A stretch of 48,320 nucleotides of DNA from Pirellulaceae bacterium (GCA_022446825.1 JAKVBY010000039.1:1-48320), one strand, 5' to 3'; shown: positions 1 through 9,655, counted from the stretch's first letter. Numbers and translations: made by a program. Notes: generated by a model from the letters alone, not told the origin.

Positions 1-39
1 CCACAAATAACAACTATCCTGCTTTTTGGACCATGCAAC

Positions 40-1812
40 ATGAGTGAGATGTTCTCACTTTTACAGGACGGGTTGAGCACAAAGGACCCTCACAAACTGC
101 AACAGGCCGAATCCTATTACCAACGGATCGTCCAAAGCGACCCGTCTAATGCCAAAGCTTGGCATATTCTCAGCGTCATCGCTCAGACACTAAACCAACT
201 CGATCGCGCAGAAACATGTAGTACCCATGCCATTCGACTCAGCCCCGACGTGGCTGAATTCTACAACACCCATGGGGTCACTTTGGCGATCAAAGGGTCC
301 ATCCCTCAGGCCATCGGTTGCTTTCGCAAATCGGTTGCCCTAGCGCCCGATTTTCTACCCGCCCTGGACAACTTAGGACGTTATTTGCAAGAGTCCGATC
401 GCTTCCTTGAAGCGGAGCCACCTTTGCGACAGGTCGCCGACGCACAACCTGCAAACTACACCACAATTTTTAGACTTGGTCAAACGCTTCATGCGCTCGG
501 CAAACTGAACAAAGCGCTGTCTGTACTTTACCAAGTACACGAATTACAACCACAGCTTGCCGAACCCTTGGCTGAAATTGGCAGGGTTTTAGCTGCCCGC
601 GGGCAGATCGCCGAAGCCTTAAGTATTTTTGAACAGGCACTCGAGCTAAAACCTCTTTCCGAAACAACGCACTTATCTCTTTGTCATTTATTGTATGGAA
701 TCGGGGCCGTCGACCGCAGCATTGAATGTTATTGGAACGTTTTAAATCACAATCCACAAAGCGCCCGAGCATACGTCAACTTGGCTCTCAAGTCTCCAGC
801 ACATTTGCAAGACTCGGACCACTCTTCAATGACTGCACTCGCAGCTGACAAGACCGTCAATGTCAAACATCGAGCTGGATTGCATTATGGAAAAGCCGCA
901 ATTGCTGGGAGGCAACGTGATTATGATCAGGCTGCCTTTCACGCCACCCAAGCCAACGCGCTCTTAAAAAGCGACAGCGTCAAAAAGGGCTACGCTTTTG
1001 ATGCAAAGCGCCATCACAACTACGTGTCCAATTTGATGAGCATATTTTGTGACGATCACTTTGCGCGAACACGGCCATTTGCGAATCCGTCTCAAAGGCC
1101 GATATTTATTGTCGGTATGCCACGTTCAGGAACATCCTTGGTAGAACAGATTCTCGCAAGTCATCCCGATGTGTTCGGAGCAGGGGAGTTGCGGTTGATT
1201 CGCTTTTCACTCGAACGTCTCATGCTCAACGACAAAACGGGAGACTTGTCAAACGCCCTACGTTCGATTCGTGGTCAGACAATTCGTCAGGCGGCGGCTG
1301 AACATCTCACACGGTTGGCTGAGCTTCACCAAACATCCGAACGGGTCACTGACAAACTACCAGAGAACTATTTTCATCTAGGCTGGATAGCTACACTTTT
1401 TCCTCAAGCCACAGTGCTTCATTGTCGGCGGGACCCTCGCGATATCGCACTATCCTGTTGGATTACACGGCTCGTCGAGGTGCACTGGTCATATGATCTA
1501 GAAGATATTGCGATCAACTTGCAACAATACAATCGGTTGATGTGCTATTGGAAAGACCACCTGCCAATCAATGTGTTCGACGTACAATACGAAAATCTGG
1601 TCAACAACACTGAAGTCGAATCTCGGCGGATGGTAGAAGCGTGTGGACTTCCATGGAAGTCAGAATGTTTGAAATTTCATTCCACCCAACGTACGCTGCT
1701 GACCGCCAGTACGGGGCAAGTGCGACAACCAATCTATCAAGGTTCGATTGGCAAGTGGAAGCACTATGAAAAACCGTTGGCACCGATCCTAGATGCGCTG
1801 GAGCCGATCTAG
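40..1812 (+). CDS. TPR-repeat sulfotransferase
   Basis: 590 aa. The N-terminal half (about residues 5-310) is a run of tetratricopeptide repeats. The C-terminal half is a PAPS-dependent sulfotransferase domain. The 5'-phosphosulfate loop is visible as GMPRSGTS near residues 359-366, and the 3'-phosphate site as CRRDPRDIALSCW near 462-474. By family it moves sulfate from PAPS to a carbohydrate or protein acceptor; the TPRs probably hold the acceptor or a partner. The acceptor cannot be named. The C-terminus (KWKHYEKPL, then the end) is typical of a complete protein. The frame is open to the window edge, so an earlier start is possible, but the TPR array begins right after this ATG. Such proteins are abundant in planctomycetes. 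Confidence 0.9.
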   Translation: MSEMFSLLQDGLSTKDPHKLQQAESYYQRIVQSDPSNAKAWHILSVIAQTLNQLDRAETCSTHAIRLSPDVAEFYNTHGVTLAIKGSIPQAIGCFRKSVALAPDFLPALDNLGRYLQESDRFLEAEPPLRQVADAQPANYTTIFRLGQTLHALGKLNKALSVLYQVHELQPQLAEPLAEIGRVLAARGQIAEALSIFEQALELKPLSETTHLSLCHLLYGIGAVDRSIECYWNVLNHNPQSARAYVNLALKSPAHLQDSDHSSMTALAADKTVNVKHRAGLHYGKAAIAGRQRDYDQAAFHATQANALLKSDSVKKGYAFDAKRHHNYVSNLMSIFCDDHFARTRPFANPSQRPIFIVGMPRSGTSLVEQILASHPDVFGAGELRLIRFSLERLMLNDKTGDLSNALRSIRGQTIRQAAAEHLTRLAELHQTSERVTDKLPENYFHLGWIATLFPQATVLHCRRDPRDIALSCWITRLVEVHWSYDLEDIAINLQQYNRLMCYWKDHLPINVFDVQYENLVNNTEVESRRMVEACGLPWKSECLKFHSTQRTLLTASTGQVRQPIYQGSIGKWKHYEKPLAPILDALEPI

Positions 1813-2087
1813 ATTTCCTGGTGCAACCATGGCCCTCATAGTGTCGTACTTTCCCTCACAAGATAGACGCGGTTACAGACCGCTCGTGGCGAAAACCCCA
1901 CGCATGTTGCTCAAACACCACTTCAACCATCTCATTGCCTGCTGCAGGCCATTGTCTTAACACCCTTTTATCAAAGACGTTATGACTTTTTCCGGATTCG
2001 GCACTGCCATTGGCACTCCAAGTGCGTTTTCCTTTCGCGTCGCCCAGCTGTTCCGCCAGCCGACCGCCGCACCAAAGGAGACATATC

Positions 2088-3764
2088 TTGGCCAGAACCA
2101 CACAAACCCTAGTAAACCACGCTCAAACCCGACCCAACACCAACGGCAAAGCTACGTTATCAAAGGGAGCCAATGGCAGCAACGGAACATCCCGGAAGAC
2201 AAGTCTGTCAAAACTGAACAGCTCGACCAACGGAGTGTCCGCCAAGAATGGTAAGAATGGTAAGAAACACGGTCATGCAGATTTTGAGGATTCGTTTGAA
2301 GAAGACACCACTTCCACTGGGCAAACCGTCCGTACAAAATCCGCGGATAACACCGACGATCCCATTCGCATGTACTTGATGCAAATGGGACAAATTCCAT
2401 TGCTTAGCCGCTCAGAAGAAATTAATTCAGCCAAGGCAATCGAAGCTGCACGTGGTAATTTTCGTCACTGTATGTTAGCCACTGATTACATGCTCCATGG
2501 TGCCATGAACGCTCTTAAACAGGTTCGTGATGGTGAACTACGATTGGATCGTACGATTGAAGTTTCCGTGACAAACACCAAAGAAAAAAAGAACATTGTA
2601 CGGAGATTAGGACCTAACTTAAAAACACTGAGCCACCTCCTTAAACAAAATCGTCGTGATTTTTACTTGGCGATCGATCGCACACAGCGCCCACATATAC
2701 GACGTCAGGCTTGGCAACAATTAACGCGCCGTCGCAATAAAGCAGTCCGCCTCGTCGAAGAACTGAATCTACGAACCAATCGATTGCAACCATTGTTCGA
2801 TAAGCTAACGGAAATCTCTACTCGTATGCAGACACTCGTAGCACAAATTGAAGAAGCCCGCCAACACGGATTTGTCGGGAACCGATCACTGGATGAACTG
2901 CGCGGTGAATTACACTACTTGATGAGGATTACCTATGAAAGCCCTGCGACACTAAAACGGCGCGTCGCAACTGCGGAACGTCATCAACATGATTACGACG
3001 TTGCCAAACGCGAGTTGTCGGCCGGTAATCTACGGCTCGTTGTTTCAATCGCCAAGAAATATCGGAATCGTGGTCTGAGTTTTCTCGATCTGATTCAAGA
3101 AGGCAATACTGGCCTCATGCGAGCGGTCGACAAGTTCGAACACGCCCGTGGTTACAAGTTTTCGACCTATGCAACCTGGTGGATTCGGCAAGCGATCACT
3201 CGCGCTATCGCTGACCAAAGTCGAACGATTCGTGTTCCTGTACACATGATCGACACGATGAGTAAAGTACGGAATGTGACTCGAGAACTCGTCCAGGAGT
3301 TGGGTCGCGAACCAACGGCAGAGGAAACGGCTGAACGTGCACAATTATCTCTGGAAGACACTCGTTGTATTATGAAAATGGCCCGCCAACCGCTCTCCTT
3401 AGATCAACCCGTGGGTGATCATGACGACAGCTATTTTGGTGAGTTTCTCGAAGATTACCGTGACGATGATCCGCTCTATGATACTAACCAACAAGCCCTC
3501 AAGGATCGTATCAACGACGCGATGCAGGAATTAAATTATCGTGAACGTGAAATCCTGCGGCTACGTTATGGGCTTGTCGATGGCTATACCTATACACTGG
3601 AAGAAGTTGGCAAGATTTTTTCAGTAACCCGTGAACGCGTTCGGCAAATCGAATCCAAAGCTGTTCGCAAACTGCAGCAGCCTAATCGTTGTCGATCTCT
3701 GGCTAGTTTTCTTGATGGAATCGAGCTTCCTACAACGGAAAGCGTTCAAACAGATACGGCCTAA
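2088..3764 (+). CDS. rpoD: RNA polymerase sigma-70 factor, RpoD/SigA type
   Basis: 558 aa from a TTG start. AAGGAG at 2075-2080 lies seven bases before this TTG, which decides it over the in-frame ATG at 2010 that has no ribosome site. Region 1.2 ([12 protein letters not shown]) starts near residue 90. A roughly 170-residue non-conserved region follows. Region 2 carries [13 protein letters not shown] and the -10 recognition and melting segment [10 protein letters not shown]. Region 3, and region 4 with the helix-turn-helix [13 protein letters not shown], complete a group 1/2 sigma factor. Residues 1-85 are low-complexity (Ser, Thr, Asn, Gly, Lys) in place of a normal region 1.1. It directs RNA polymerase to promoters. 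Whether it is the sole housekeeping sigma or a paralogue cannot be told here. Confidence 0.92.
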   Translation: MARTTQTLVNHAQTRPNTNGKATLSKGANGSNGTSRKTSLSKLNSSTNGVSAKNGKNGKKHGHADFEDSFEEDTTSTGQTVRTKSADNTDDPIRMYLMQMGQIPLLSRSEEINSAKAIEAARGNFRHCMLATDYMLHGAMNALKQVRDGELRLDRTIEVSVTNTKEKKNIVRRLGPNLKTLSHLLKQNRRDFYLAIDRTQRPHIRRQAWQQLTRRRNKAVRLVEELNLRTNRLQPLFDKLTEISTRMQTLVAQIEEARQHGFVGNRSLDELRGELHYLMRITYESPATLKRRVATAERHQHDYDVAKRELSAGNLRLVVSIAKKYRNRGLSFLDLIQEGNTGLMRAVDKFEHARGYKFSTYATWWIRQAITRAIADQSRTIRVPVHMIDTMSKVRNVTRELVQELGREPTAEETAERAQLSLEDTRCIMKMARQPLSLDQPVGDHDDSYFGEFLEDYRDDDPLYDTNQQALKDRINDAMQELNYREREILRLRYGLVDGYTYTLEEVGKIFSVTRERVRQIESKAVRKLQQPNRCRSLASFLDGIELPTTESVQTDTA

Positions 3765-3929
3765 GCCCGCAGAACTGGATCCAAGTCAAGGGTATGAATT
3801 GATACCAACCTGGGTTGTCGTCGTCACACCGCCAATGGTTCCTGGGGATCGCATCAACGTCCCTAGCCGGACTTGCGAGCCGACCACCCAGGATATCACT
3901 TGAGGGTCTAGAAACAGTGCTCTTGTTTT

Positions 3930-3960
3930 GTCCCTTCCTGGCCCTCGGCTAGGTGGGGAC
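3930..3960. terminator. Strong hairpin between convergent genes
   Basis: Arms GTCCC/GGGAC (3930-3934 and 3956-3960) enclose a second stem CCTGGCC-CTC-GGCTAGG. This gives about 12 pairs with a two-base internal mismatch. It lies between the convergent sigma factor and serine hydrolase genes. There is no good T tract on either side, so a terminator role is only likely from position. Confidence 0.4.
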
Positions 3961-3993
3961 AATTTACTTGTCGAAACAACTCAAGCACCATTC

Positions 3994-5352
3994 CTACTGA
4001 CCACCACGAGGCCATTGTTGAACGGCATTCGCTGCCGCATGTAAACGGCTATCAATCATTGCAGACAAACGTTGATTGTTGGATCCATTGCGGCTGTTGA
4101 ATAAAACGGCCCAATTGAGCCCATCATGTCGTCTCACAAGTAGCGTTGAGGTGCCATCCAATGATCCCGTATGCCAGGTATTAATTGTCTCTTTGTCTGG
4201 GAACGTTCGAACCGACCAGCCGCATGCATAATAGACATTCTTCGGTTGGTCTTGCGCGTCAAAACCTAATATTCCATCAGGTCGGGAGAACATTTTTTTA
4301 ATACTTGATTCTTTTAACAACGGACTTTTGGTTGGTTGATCGAGCGCGGCGGCAACGCGGACCAAGTCAATGGCGGACGCAATCCAACCACCGTGTGAAT
4401 CCATCGCTTCCAAATACCAGGCGCCATAAGGAGCAGGCACGGTCTCACCTAGATTTTTAGCAAAGATGGATTCTCCGGTGCGCTGCCGTTCGTCGTAGTA
4501 AAGAACCTCTTCTGAAGCTCGATCTTCGAGCAAAGTTCGGCCGAGCCGCATCTGGCCCACGCCCACTGGAAGGAGTACATGCCGCTTCACATATTCTTCG
4601 TATGGCATGTTTGTTGTGGCTTCAACGACGCGACCTAACAAGCAATACCCATAATTAGAATAGGCATATTGGCTACCCGGGTCGAAATCCAAAGGTTTCC
4701 CCATCATAAAACGAATCACATGCTCAGCACTCGCTGGTGGTTCAAACCCCAAGCTTTGGGCAATCCGTACGGATTGAAACATGGGATCAAAAGACGCCTC
4801 ACGATCCCAACCACCGCTATGTTGCAGGCAATGTAGGATTGTCACTTGCTGAAGCCTTGGATCCAACTTTCGATCATGGCCTTCAAAGAAAGGCTCGGGT
4901 CGAAGAATATTAAAAATAGAATCCGTGAGTTTCAGCTTTCCTTGTTCGACTAACTGAAAAATCGCGACTGCGGTGATCGGTTTGGAGATACTGGCTATGC
5001 GAAACTGGCTTGTCGGTTGAACAGGCTGTTTAGCTTTCCGATCAGCGTATCCAAAACCCCGCGCATAAACCAATTGACGATTACGGGTAACTGCTAAGGA
5101 TGCTCCAGGCACTTGATGCTTAGTGATGAATTGAGTCATCAAATGATCAAAACTCATCAAAGCCGGATCATGTTTTCCCGTTACGAGGATATCGTTGATT
5201 ACCATCGTCTTCTCCGCAGCATTCGTTAAACTAGACTGCCAACGCACGGTGGCGACCAAAACGACCGCAATCACACATCTCGTATGCCAGCGCCTTGTAA
5301 GTTGAGAGGCCAACATCATTTTGCACCCACTTTGCCAGAAGAGCGTTGCCAA
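3994..5352 (-). CDS. Secreted beta-lactamase-family (class C-like) serine hydrolase
   Basis: 452 aa. A basic N-terminus followed by a hydrophobic stretch (about 25-37) and a cleavage-like TNAAEK suggest export. The penicillin-binding-protein fold triad is present: nucleophile motif SISK at 121-124, YSN at 231-233, and HTG in the NTWHTGSLDG segment, which takes the place of KTG. Family members are esterases, D-aminopeptidases and PBP4-like proteins; few are true beta-lactamases, and the substrate is unknown. The two adjacent Met codons at residues 12-13 (start 5319 or 5316) would give a more ordinary signal peptide, and no site has a good ribosome sequence. The gene is monocistronic and convergent with the sigma factor gene. 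Confidence 0.85.
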   Translation of the reverse strand: MATLFWQSGCKMMLASQLTRRWHTRCVIAVVLVATVRWQSSLTNAAEKTMVINDILVTGKHDPALMSFDHLMTQFITKHQVPGASLAVTRNRQLVYARGFGYADRKAKQPVQPTSQFRIASISKPITAVAIFQLVEQGKLKLTDSIFNILRPEPFFEGHDRKLDPRLQQVTILHCLQHSGGWDREASFDPMFQSVRIAQSLGFEPPASAEHVIRFMMGKPLDFDPGSQYAYSNYGYCLLGRVVEATTNMPYEEYVKRHVLLPVGVGQMRLGRTLLEDRASEEVLYYDERQRTGESIFAKNLGETVPAPYGAWYLEAMDSHGGWIASAIDLVRVAAALDQPTKSPLLKESSIKKMFSRPDGILGFDAQDQPKNVYYACGWSVRTFPDKETINTWHTGSLDGTSTLLVRRHDGLNWAVLFNSRNGSNNQRLSAMIDSRLHAAANAVQQWPRGGQ

Positions 5353-6102
5353 ACAAGAACCGAAAAACCTTACCGTATCGATAAGCTACTACCCGACGGT
5401 TTCACAAATATTTTAACGTCAAAACTGATGAGAAGAAAACGTCACGCAATGTGTCTTTTTCACTCAAGTCCGTGTGTTTTCGTAACCGAGCTCGGTGATC
5501 AAGCATCAAAGCGACGACCGAAGGTCGACTGAACGTTGAAACAACTCAGTTTCCCAATCATAGCTGATCTCAACCAACCAATCTCTCACGCCTACTTCTT
5601 GACAAGAACCGCATAACATCCGTTATGGCACACAGCTCGACGGAATTGAGACTATGCACGAACACATGAAGTAGGGATTACCAGAGGGCCCCCATACGGC
5701 CAACTTCATTGTGAAGGTATCGTTCTCCGACAGTGTAGCCGACATTGAAAATGTAAATCGTTTCTGGAACGATTTTTTGGTGAGTATGTTTTCTTAGAAT
5801 GTAATCCACCTCGACTTAGTGATTCTTACTTTAAGGTTGTTAGGTGAGAACCGATGATTGAAACTTCCTTTCACTTTCTTTTCTCGATAGTTTTGTGATC
5901 TACGGATTTTCCCTGTACAAACGACACGTCATCCGACGACTCCGCTGCCAAGCTGGATTAAAGAGAAAATCATGACTAGTGCTGTGGTCATCAGCCGATC
6001 TAGTTAGAATGAACGTGATCACACAAGTACATTCACACTTCTTTGCCTTGCGAAACAGGCGCGCGGTAAAATCGGCGTTGTGCCCGCAATAAAGGCCCCA
6101 TC
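5353..6102. other. 750-base gene-poor spacer
   Basis: No convincing coding frame. It is the upstream region of both the minus-strand serine hydrolase and the plus-strand ATPase gene. It holds a perfect TTGACA (5599-5604), an inverted repeat CATAAC-ATCC-GTTATG just after it, and a terminator-like hairpin at 5755-5778, so part of it may be transcribed as a small RNA. Confidence 0.6.
5755..5778 (+). terminator. Rho-independent-terminator-like hairpin in a gene-poor gap
   Basis: AAATCGTT (5755-5762), loop TCTGG, AACGATTT (5768-5775), with the T run continuing to 5778. The eight-pair stem and six-T run read as a plus-strand terminator. No coding gene precedes it on that strand. Confidence 0.5.
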
Positions 6103-6531
6103 GTGACCAAGGCCCCTACAACTTATATCGATCGTCATGTTCGGATACCGAGTGACCCTGCCTTGATTCCGGACATTGTCGCCGAGGTCAGTGAACTACT
6201 TGTGACCCAACAGTTTCAGAAGTCTGAAGTCGATGACGTCAAGCATGCATTGAATGAAGCGTTAGTTAATTCGGTTGTTCACGGCAACGCCGAGCGGAAA
6301 ACTAAACATGTGTTGATCACGTACGCTCTCTGTGGTGGCGAATTCCGAATTCGCATCCAAGATCAGGGCCCTGGATTTTCTCCGGGCGACATTGCCGATC
6401 CATTGGACGAGGGCAATTTATTACAGCCACATGGACGAGGTGTTTTCATGATGCGGAAATTTATGGATCACGTTGAATTCAACAACGCGGGAAACTGTGT
6501 CACGATGATCAAACGGTTGAGGACTCCGTAG
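6103..6531 (+). CDS. Anti-sigma-factor-type ATP-binding protein (RsbW-like HATPase)
   Basis: 142 aa from GTG. It is a single GHKL ATPase domain of the RsbW/SpoIIAB class. The N box is NEALVNSVVHGN (51-62, with E52, N56 and H60), the G1 box DQGPG (87-91) and the G2 box GRG (111-113). Family members bind sigma factors or phosphorylate STAS-domain anti-sigma antagonists in partner-switching circuits. No STAS protein or phosphatase is adjacent. The C-terminal 28 residues closely resemble those of the response-regulator fusion encoded at 8753-9655 (shared FMD and VTMIKR), so the two are paralogues. The kinase target is unknown. Confidence 0.85.
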   Translation: MTKAPTTYIDRHVRIPSDPALIPDIVAEVSELLVTQQFQKSEVDDVKHALNEALVNSVVHGNAERKTKHVLITYALCGGEFRIRIQDQGPGFSPGDIADPLDEGNLLQPHGRGVFMMRKFMDHVEFNNAGNCVTMIKRLRTP

Positions 6532-6856
6532 TCATCGCTTTGAATTTGCATTTCACTCATGTGGATCCGCTTTGCTATTAGCGAGCTCATGTAATGTGAT
6601 CGCGCTCCGCAAGGTAAATACCGTTTTTCCAGAGGCAATTGTTGTCCTGTGCGTACATATTCCAAGGCTTTTAGAAATCTTCCTTTTCCGCAAGCAAGAC
6701 CGATCATCGCAAAACTCGCTGATCGCATGCGCACTCAAACAAACGTCAACAAAAACAATTGGCATTTCAATAATTGACGACCCGCGGTTAGTCTATTGGG
6801 ACTTCAGTAGGTCCGTTGCCACCAACGCTCCAACTATCCCTCCTCGGCAAAGATAA
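6532..6856. other. 325-base spacer
   Basis: Between the anti-sigma-type ATPase and the small unknown protein. Short open frames exist on both strands, but none has protein-like composition or a ribosome site. I see no clear signal in it. Confidence 0.5.
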
Positions 6857-7186
6857 ATGTTGATCACAAAAATCCAACCTACATCTGAAATGGTTCCTCC
6901 TTCTCATGATTCAGCTGTGGAATTTAGCTTGAGAGGCAAGCGTGTGCGGGACGTGGAGCACGACCTCTTGATCTTGGCGAGAGGCGAGTTGTCCCAAATT
7001 CAGGTACGGATCATCAACGAATATCGGTTGCACGTTACGGCGATGGTCACGGCTACCCAACACGAACGAACCGTGGAGCTACCGATTTTAGCCATGTCTT
7101 ATAACCACGGCCTTGTCGAGATTTTACATCAGTTGGTCGATGGCACCTTCCATCAACTCGTGAGAGAGGCTAATACTGCTGCCTAG
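6857..7186 (+). CDS. Small conserved-looking protein of unknown function
   Basis: 109 aa from ATG; not recognised. It has no signal peptide or membrane segment. The composition is ordinary for a soluble alpha/beta protein. The middle (LARGELSQIQVRIINEYRL) alternates hydrophobic and polar residues as in beta strands, and helical segments follow (VEILHQLVDGTFHQLVREA). A remote likeness to the BON fold (one helix, then strands) is possible but weak. It lies between an anti-sigma-type ATPase and nif3 with long gaps on each side, so it is probably transcribed alone. No function is proposed. Confidence 0.5.
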   Translation: MLITKIQPTSEMVPPSHDSAVEFSLRGKRVRDVEHDLLILARGELSQIQVRIINEYRLHVTAMVTATQHERTVELPILAMSYNHGLVEILHQLVDGTFHQLVREANTAA

Positions 7187-7582
7187 ACAGGCAGGAATTC
7201 GCCAATAAATGTCTTCGATTGTCCAGATCCATCCAAGATGTTTTCTTCTGCTGCGTGACCCTCAGGATCTTTGCTTCCGCCAGGATCAAAAACTCAGCTA
7301 GTTTGTAACCAACGTCCATTTTTTTCCCACCACCTTGACCAGTAACTCAACAGACGAAGAACTTTTGTGACCAATCTTCAGTAGCGCAAAAGACAACAGG
7401 GAACTTTTCGCGATCTAACGTCTGATGATTTTCTATGACTCCGTTACTTTCCTTATCAACAAACCGATTTTGGTTCGAAAAAATGGTGGAGACTTACGCT
7501 GCAAACGTATATTGTGGCGAGACCACCATCAGGATAGCTCCACTTAGACACATTTTACTTTTTTAATCGGAGAGGTGTCATT
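7187..7582. other. 396-base spacer upstream of nif3
   Basis: No coding frame seen. An inverted repeat ATGGTGG (7483-7489) / CCACCAT (7523-7529) encloses a smaller TACG/CGTA pair. It ends about 53 bases before the nif3 start, so it could fold in a 5' leader. Confidence 0.45.
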
Positions 7583-8377
7583 GTGCCGGCAACCATTCGA
7601 TCTCTTTGTGATTTCCTTGAAGACTTTGCACCGACAGATCTCGCCGAGGACTGGGATAATGTTGGGCTGCTGGTCGGTGACCCTCAGCGGCCAGTTGAAC
7701 GTCTCATGACTTGCTTGACGGTTACACCTGCCAGCGCAAAAGAAGCGATCCAGAAAAAAGCTGATCTGATTGTCACGCATCATCCACTCCCTTTTCATGC
7801 GGTTAAGCAGCTTACCACTGAGAGCACGACGGGACGCATTTTATTGGATCTAATCCGAGCAAATGTTGCAGTCTATAGCCCACACACCGCCTTTGATTCG
7901 ACATTTGCTGGAATTAATCAGCAGCTTGCAGAAGGGCTTCATCTCTCAGAAATTCACCCTTTAGATTTTGATCCGCAATCGCCATCTGAGACAGGTATTG
8001 GTCGTTGCGGACTTTTACCAACAAACTTGTCGTTAGCTGATGTAGCCTCTCAACTAAAAGGTTTTCTCACCATCGAATCGGTGCAAGCAGTTGGGGATCC
8101 CGACAAACCAATCCAAAAGATTGCTGTCGGTTGCGGTAGCGCAGGCCATTTATTGTCATTGGCACGCTGTCGTGGATGTGATCTTTTTATCACCGGTGAA
8201 ACGACGTTTCACAATTGCTTAGAAGCCGAAGCAACAGGCCTTTCGTTGTTATTAGTCGGTCACTATCACAGCGAACGTTTTGGATTAGAGGAATTGGCAA
8301 GAGTTCTTGCTAAGAGTTTCAAAACTATCGAAGTGTGGCCGAGCGCCGCTGAGTCAAGCCCTTTGCGTCGCTTGTGA
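7583..8377 (+). CDS. Nif3-like dinuclear metal-centre protein (YbgI/NIF3 family)
   Basis: 264 aa from GTG, with GGAGAGG (7569-7575) at good spacing. The N-terminus (FLEDFAPTDLAEDWDNVGLL) is the family signature. Expected metal ligands are present: HH at 66-67 in VTHHPL, H101 in HTAFD, and H227, H229 and E231 in GHYHSE. The length fits the compact bacterial form without the PII-like insert. Members form toroidal hexamers with two metals per subunit. Proposed roles include GTP cyclohydrolase I type 2 or metal-dependent hydrolase activity, but none is settled. The stop codon lies inside a TGTGA-N6-TCACA palindrome. Confidence 0.92.
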   Translation: MPATIRSLCDFLEDFAPTDLAEDWDNVGLLVGDPQRPVERLMTCLTVTPASAKEAIQKKADLIVTHHPLPFHAVKQLTTESTTGRILLDLIRANVAVYSPHTAFDSTFAGINQQLAEGLHLSEIHPLDFDPQSPSETGIGRCGLLPTNLSLADVASQLKGFLTIESVQAVGDPDKPIQKIAVGCGSAGHLLSLARCRGCDLFITGETTFHNCLEAEATGLSLLLVGHYHSERFGLEELARVLAKSFKTIEVWPSAAESSPLRRL

Positions 8378-8388
8378 TTTCGATCACA
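8373..8388. promoter_or_regulatory. TGTGA-N6-TCACA palindrome at the end of nif3
   Basis: TGTGATTTCGATCACA is a perfect six-pair inverted repeat around TTCG and matches the Crp/Fnr-family consensus spacing. It overlaps the nif3 stop codon. It may instead be a small RNA hairpin with a UUCG loop at the transcript end. No regulator gene is nearby. Confidence 0.3.
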
Positions 8389-8752
8389 TAAATGATGTCG
8401 GGGGTTAGCAGACTGTAGCGCGATGTTTCAACACGCCTGCTCTTCACATTTTTGACAGCTTTGAGCAAAACTTGCTATTTCGAGCATTTGCCGCTCCACG
8501 GACTTTGGATCGCTACCTCACCGCAATCACCGGGCAGCTATCGCAGAAACGAAAACTGGTTGCTTGCCACTCCTTCCATGGATCGGAAGGATAAAACTGC
8601 GACACCGCTGGCCTGCATTTCCGCAAACGCCGTTAATCTGTTTGTTCGAGTCCCATTCCATTTCAGTTACGCTACTTCGGTTCCGAAGCAAAGCAGATTC
8701 CGCTTGGCAAGCTTCGACGGACCCACATTTGTTCTCTTTAATGAAGGTGTCT
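8378..8752. other. 375-base spacer between convergent genes
   Basis: A plus-strand frame (8452-8787) runs through it and into the neighbour, but its composition is not protein-like. A perfect seven-base inverted repeat TCCTTCC/GGAAGGA lies at 8571-8577 and 8585-8591. It may belong to transcript ends of the convergent genes. Nothing else is seen. Confidence 0.45.
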
Positions 8753-9655
8753 TTATTCACGTGCCTCCTTGTGGGCTGATCGCTTAATCATGGTGACCTG
8801 ATTGCCAAGCTTATTGTGACGGACATCATCCATGAAGGTTTTCATCAGTAATAAACCGCGACCGCTTGATTTTTCTAGATTTTCCGGTGCGGTCGGATCT
8901 GGTACCAATTGAGGATCAAAACCTGGGCCTTCGTCGCGCACCACAAAGCAACCTTCCTCTGCGGTCACTTTTACATCCACATAAATCTTGCGACGACAAT
9001 AGGGATCCGTTACGCGTCGTTCAGCAGCAAGATTGTGATAAGTTTTTTGATCCCCATCACGAAGAAGAGAATCCAATTCTAGATTGCCGTGAAATAATGC
9101 GTTATTTAGTGCTTCTTCCAACGAAACGCACACGTGGATTCCTGAAGTCTCATCACACAGGCCCACAGCACGCACGCTGCGGTGCAAGAAACTAATCAGC
9201 GGAGGAAACATATTGGCGTCATTTTCAAGCACAAAGCTAAAGTCACTTTTCTCAATGCAATCCAGTAATTTCAATCGCTCCCGTTCCGCCCGGGATTCAT
9301 CTAAAACATTTTCGATGGTGTCGACCAAATTCTCGTTTAATGATTTTTTGGGAAGGTAACCGGATGCTCCTAATTGTAACGCTTTGACAGCGGCTGCTTC
9401 ATTCCCGACATTGGTCATCAGAATTACCGGTGTAAGTGGATAATGACTCATGATGTGTGTGAGTAAATCAAAGCCGTCGAAACCGGGTATCACCAAATCC
9501 GTCAAGACAACATGAAAGTCATTCTGCTTCAACTGATTGAGGCCCTCTTCACCATTCCTGGTAAAGACAAGTCTGAGGTCCGGTAAATGCTCTAAGAGTC
9601 GTGCAATGATCTTTTGATCAACCGGAGAACTATCTACGACCAATACGTTCGGCAT
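8753..9655 (-). CDS. Response regulator fused to an anti-sigma-type ATPase domain
   Basis: 300 aa. Residues 1-120 are a CheY-like receiver: D8 in the acidic pocket, phosphoacceptor D53 (LTDLVIPG), T81, and K103 in GYLPKK. After a linker rich in charged residues (120-165), an RsbW-like HATPase domain follows, with N box SLEEALNNALFHGN, G1 box DEGPGF and a GRG motif. Phosphorylation of the receiver probably controls ATP-dependent binding of a sigma factor or antagonist. No histidine kinase is adjacent. The C-terminal end (FMDDV, GNQVTMIKR) is paralogous to the stand-alone ATPase encoded at 6103-6531. The start follows directly from the receiver's first strand (MPNVLVVD). Confidence 0.88.
   Translation of the reverse strand: MPNVLVVDSSPVDQKIIARLLEHLPDLRLVFTRNGEEGLNQLKQNDFHVVLTDLVIPGFDGFDLLTHIMSHYPLTPVILMTNVGNEAAAVKALQLGASGYLPKKSLNENLVDTIENVLDESRAERERLKLLDCIEKSDFSFVLENDANMFPPLISFLHRSVRAVGLCDETSGIHVCVSLEEALNNALFHGNLELDSLLRDGDQKTYHNLAAERRVTDPYCRRKIYVDVKVTAEEGCFVVRDEGPGFDPQLVPDPTAPENLEKSSGRGLLLMKTFMDDVRHNKLGNQVTMIKRSAHKEARE

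Noticed and set aside
3994..5352. Antibiotic-resistance beta-lactamase reading
   Set aside because: SxxK, YxN and HTG motifs define a broad serine hydrolase family; nothing specific to class C beta-lactamases is visible.
8452..8787. Plus-strand frame of 111 codons after nif3
   Set aside because: Overlaps the end of the response-regulator fusion on the other strand, has no ribosome site and reads as random composition.
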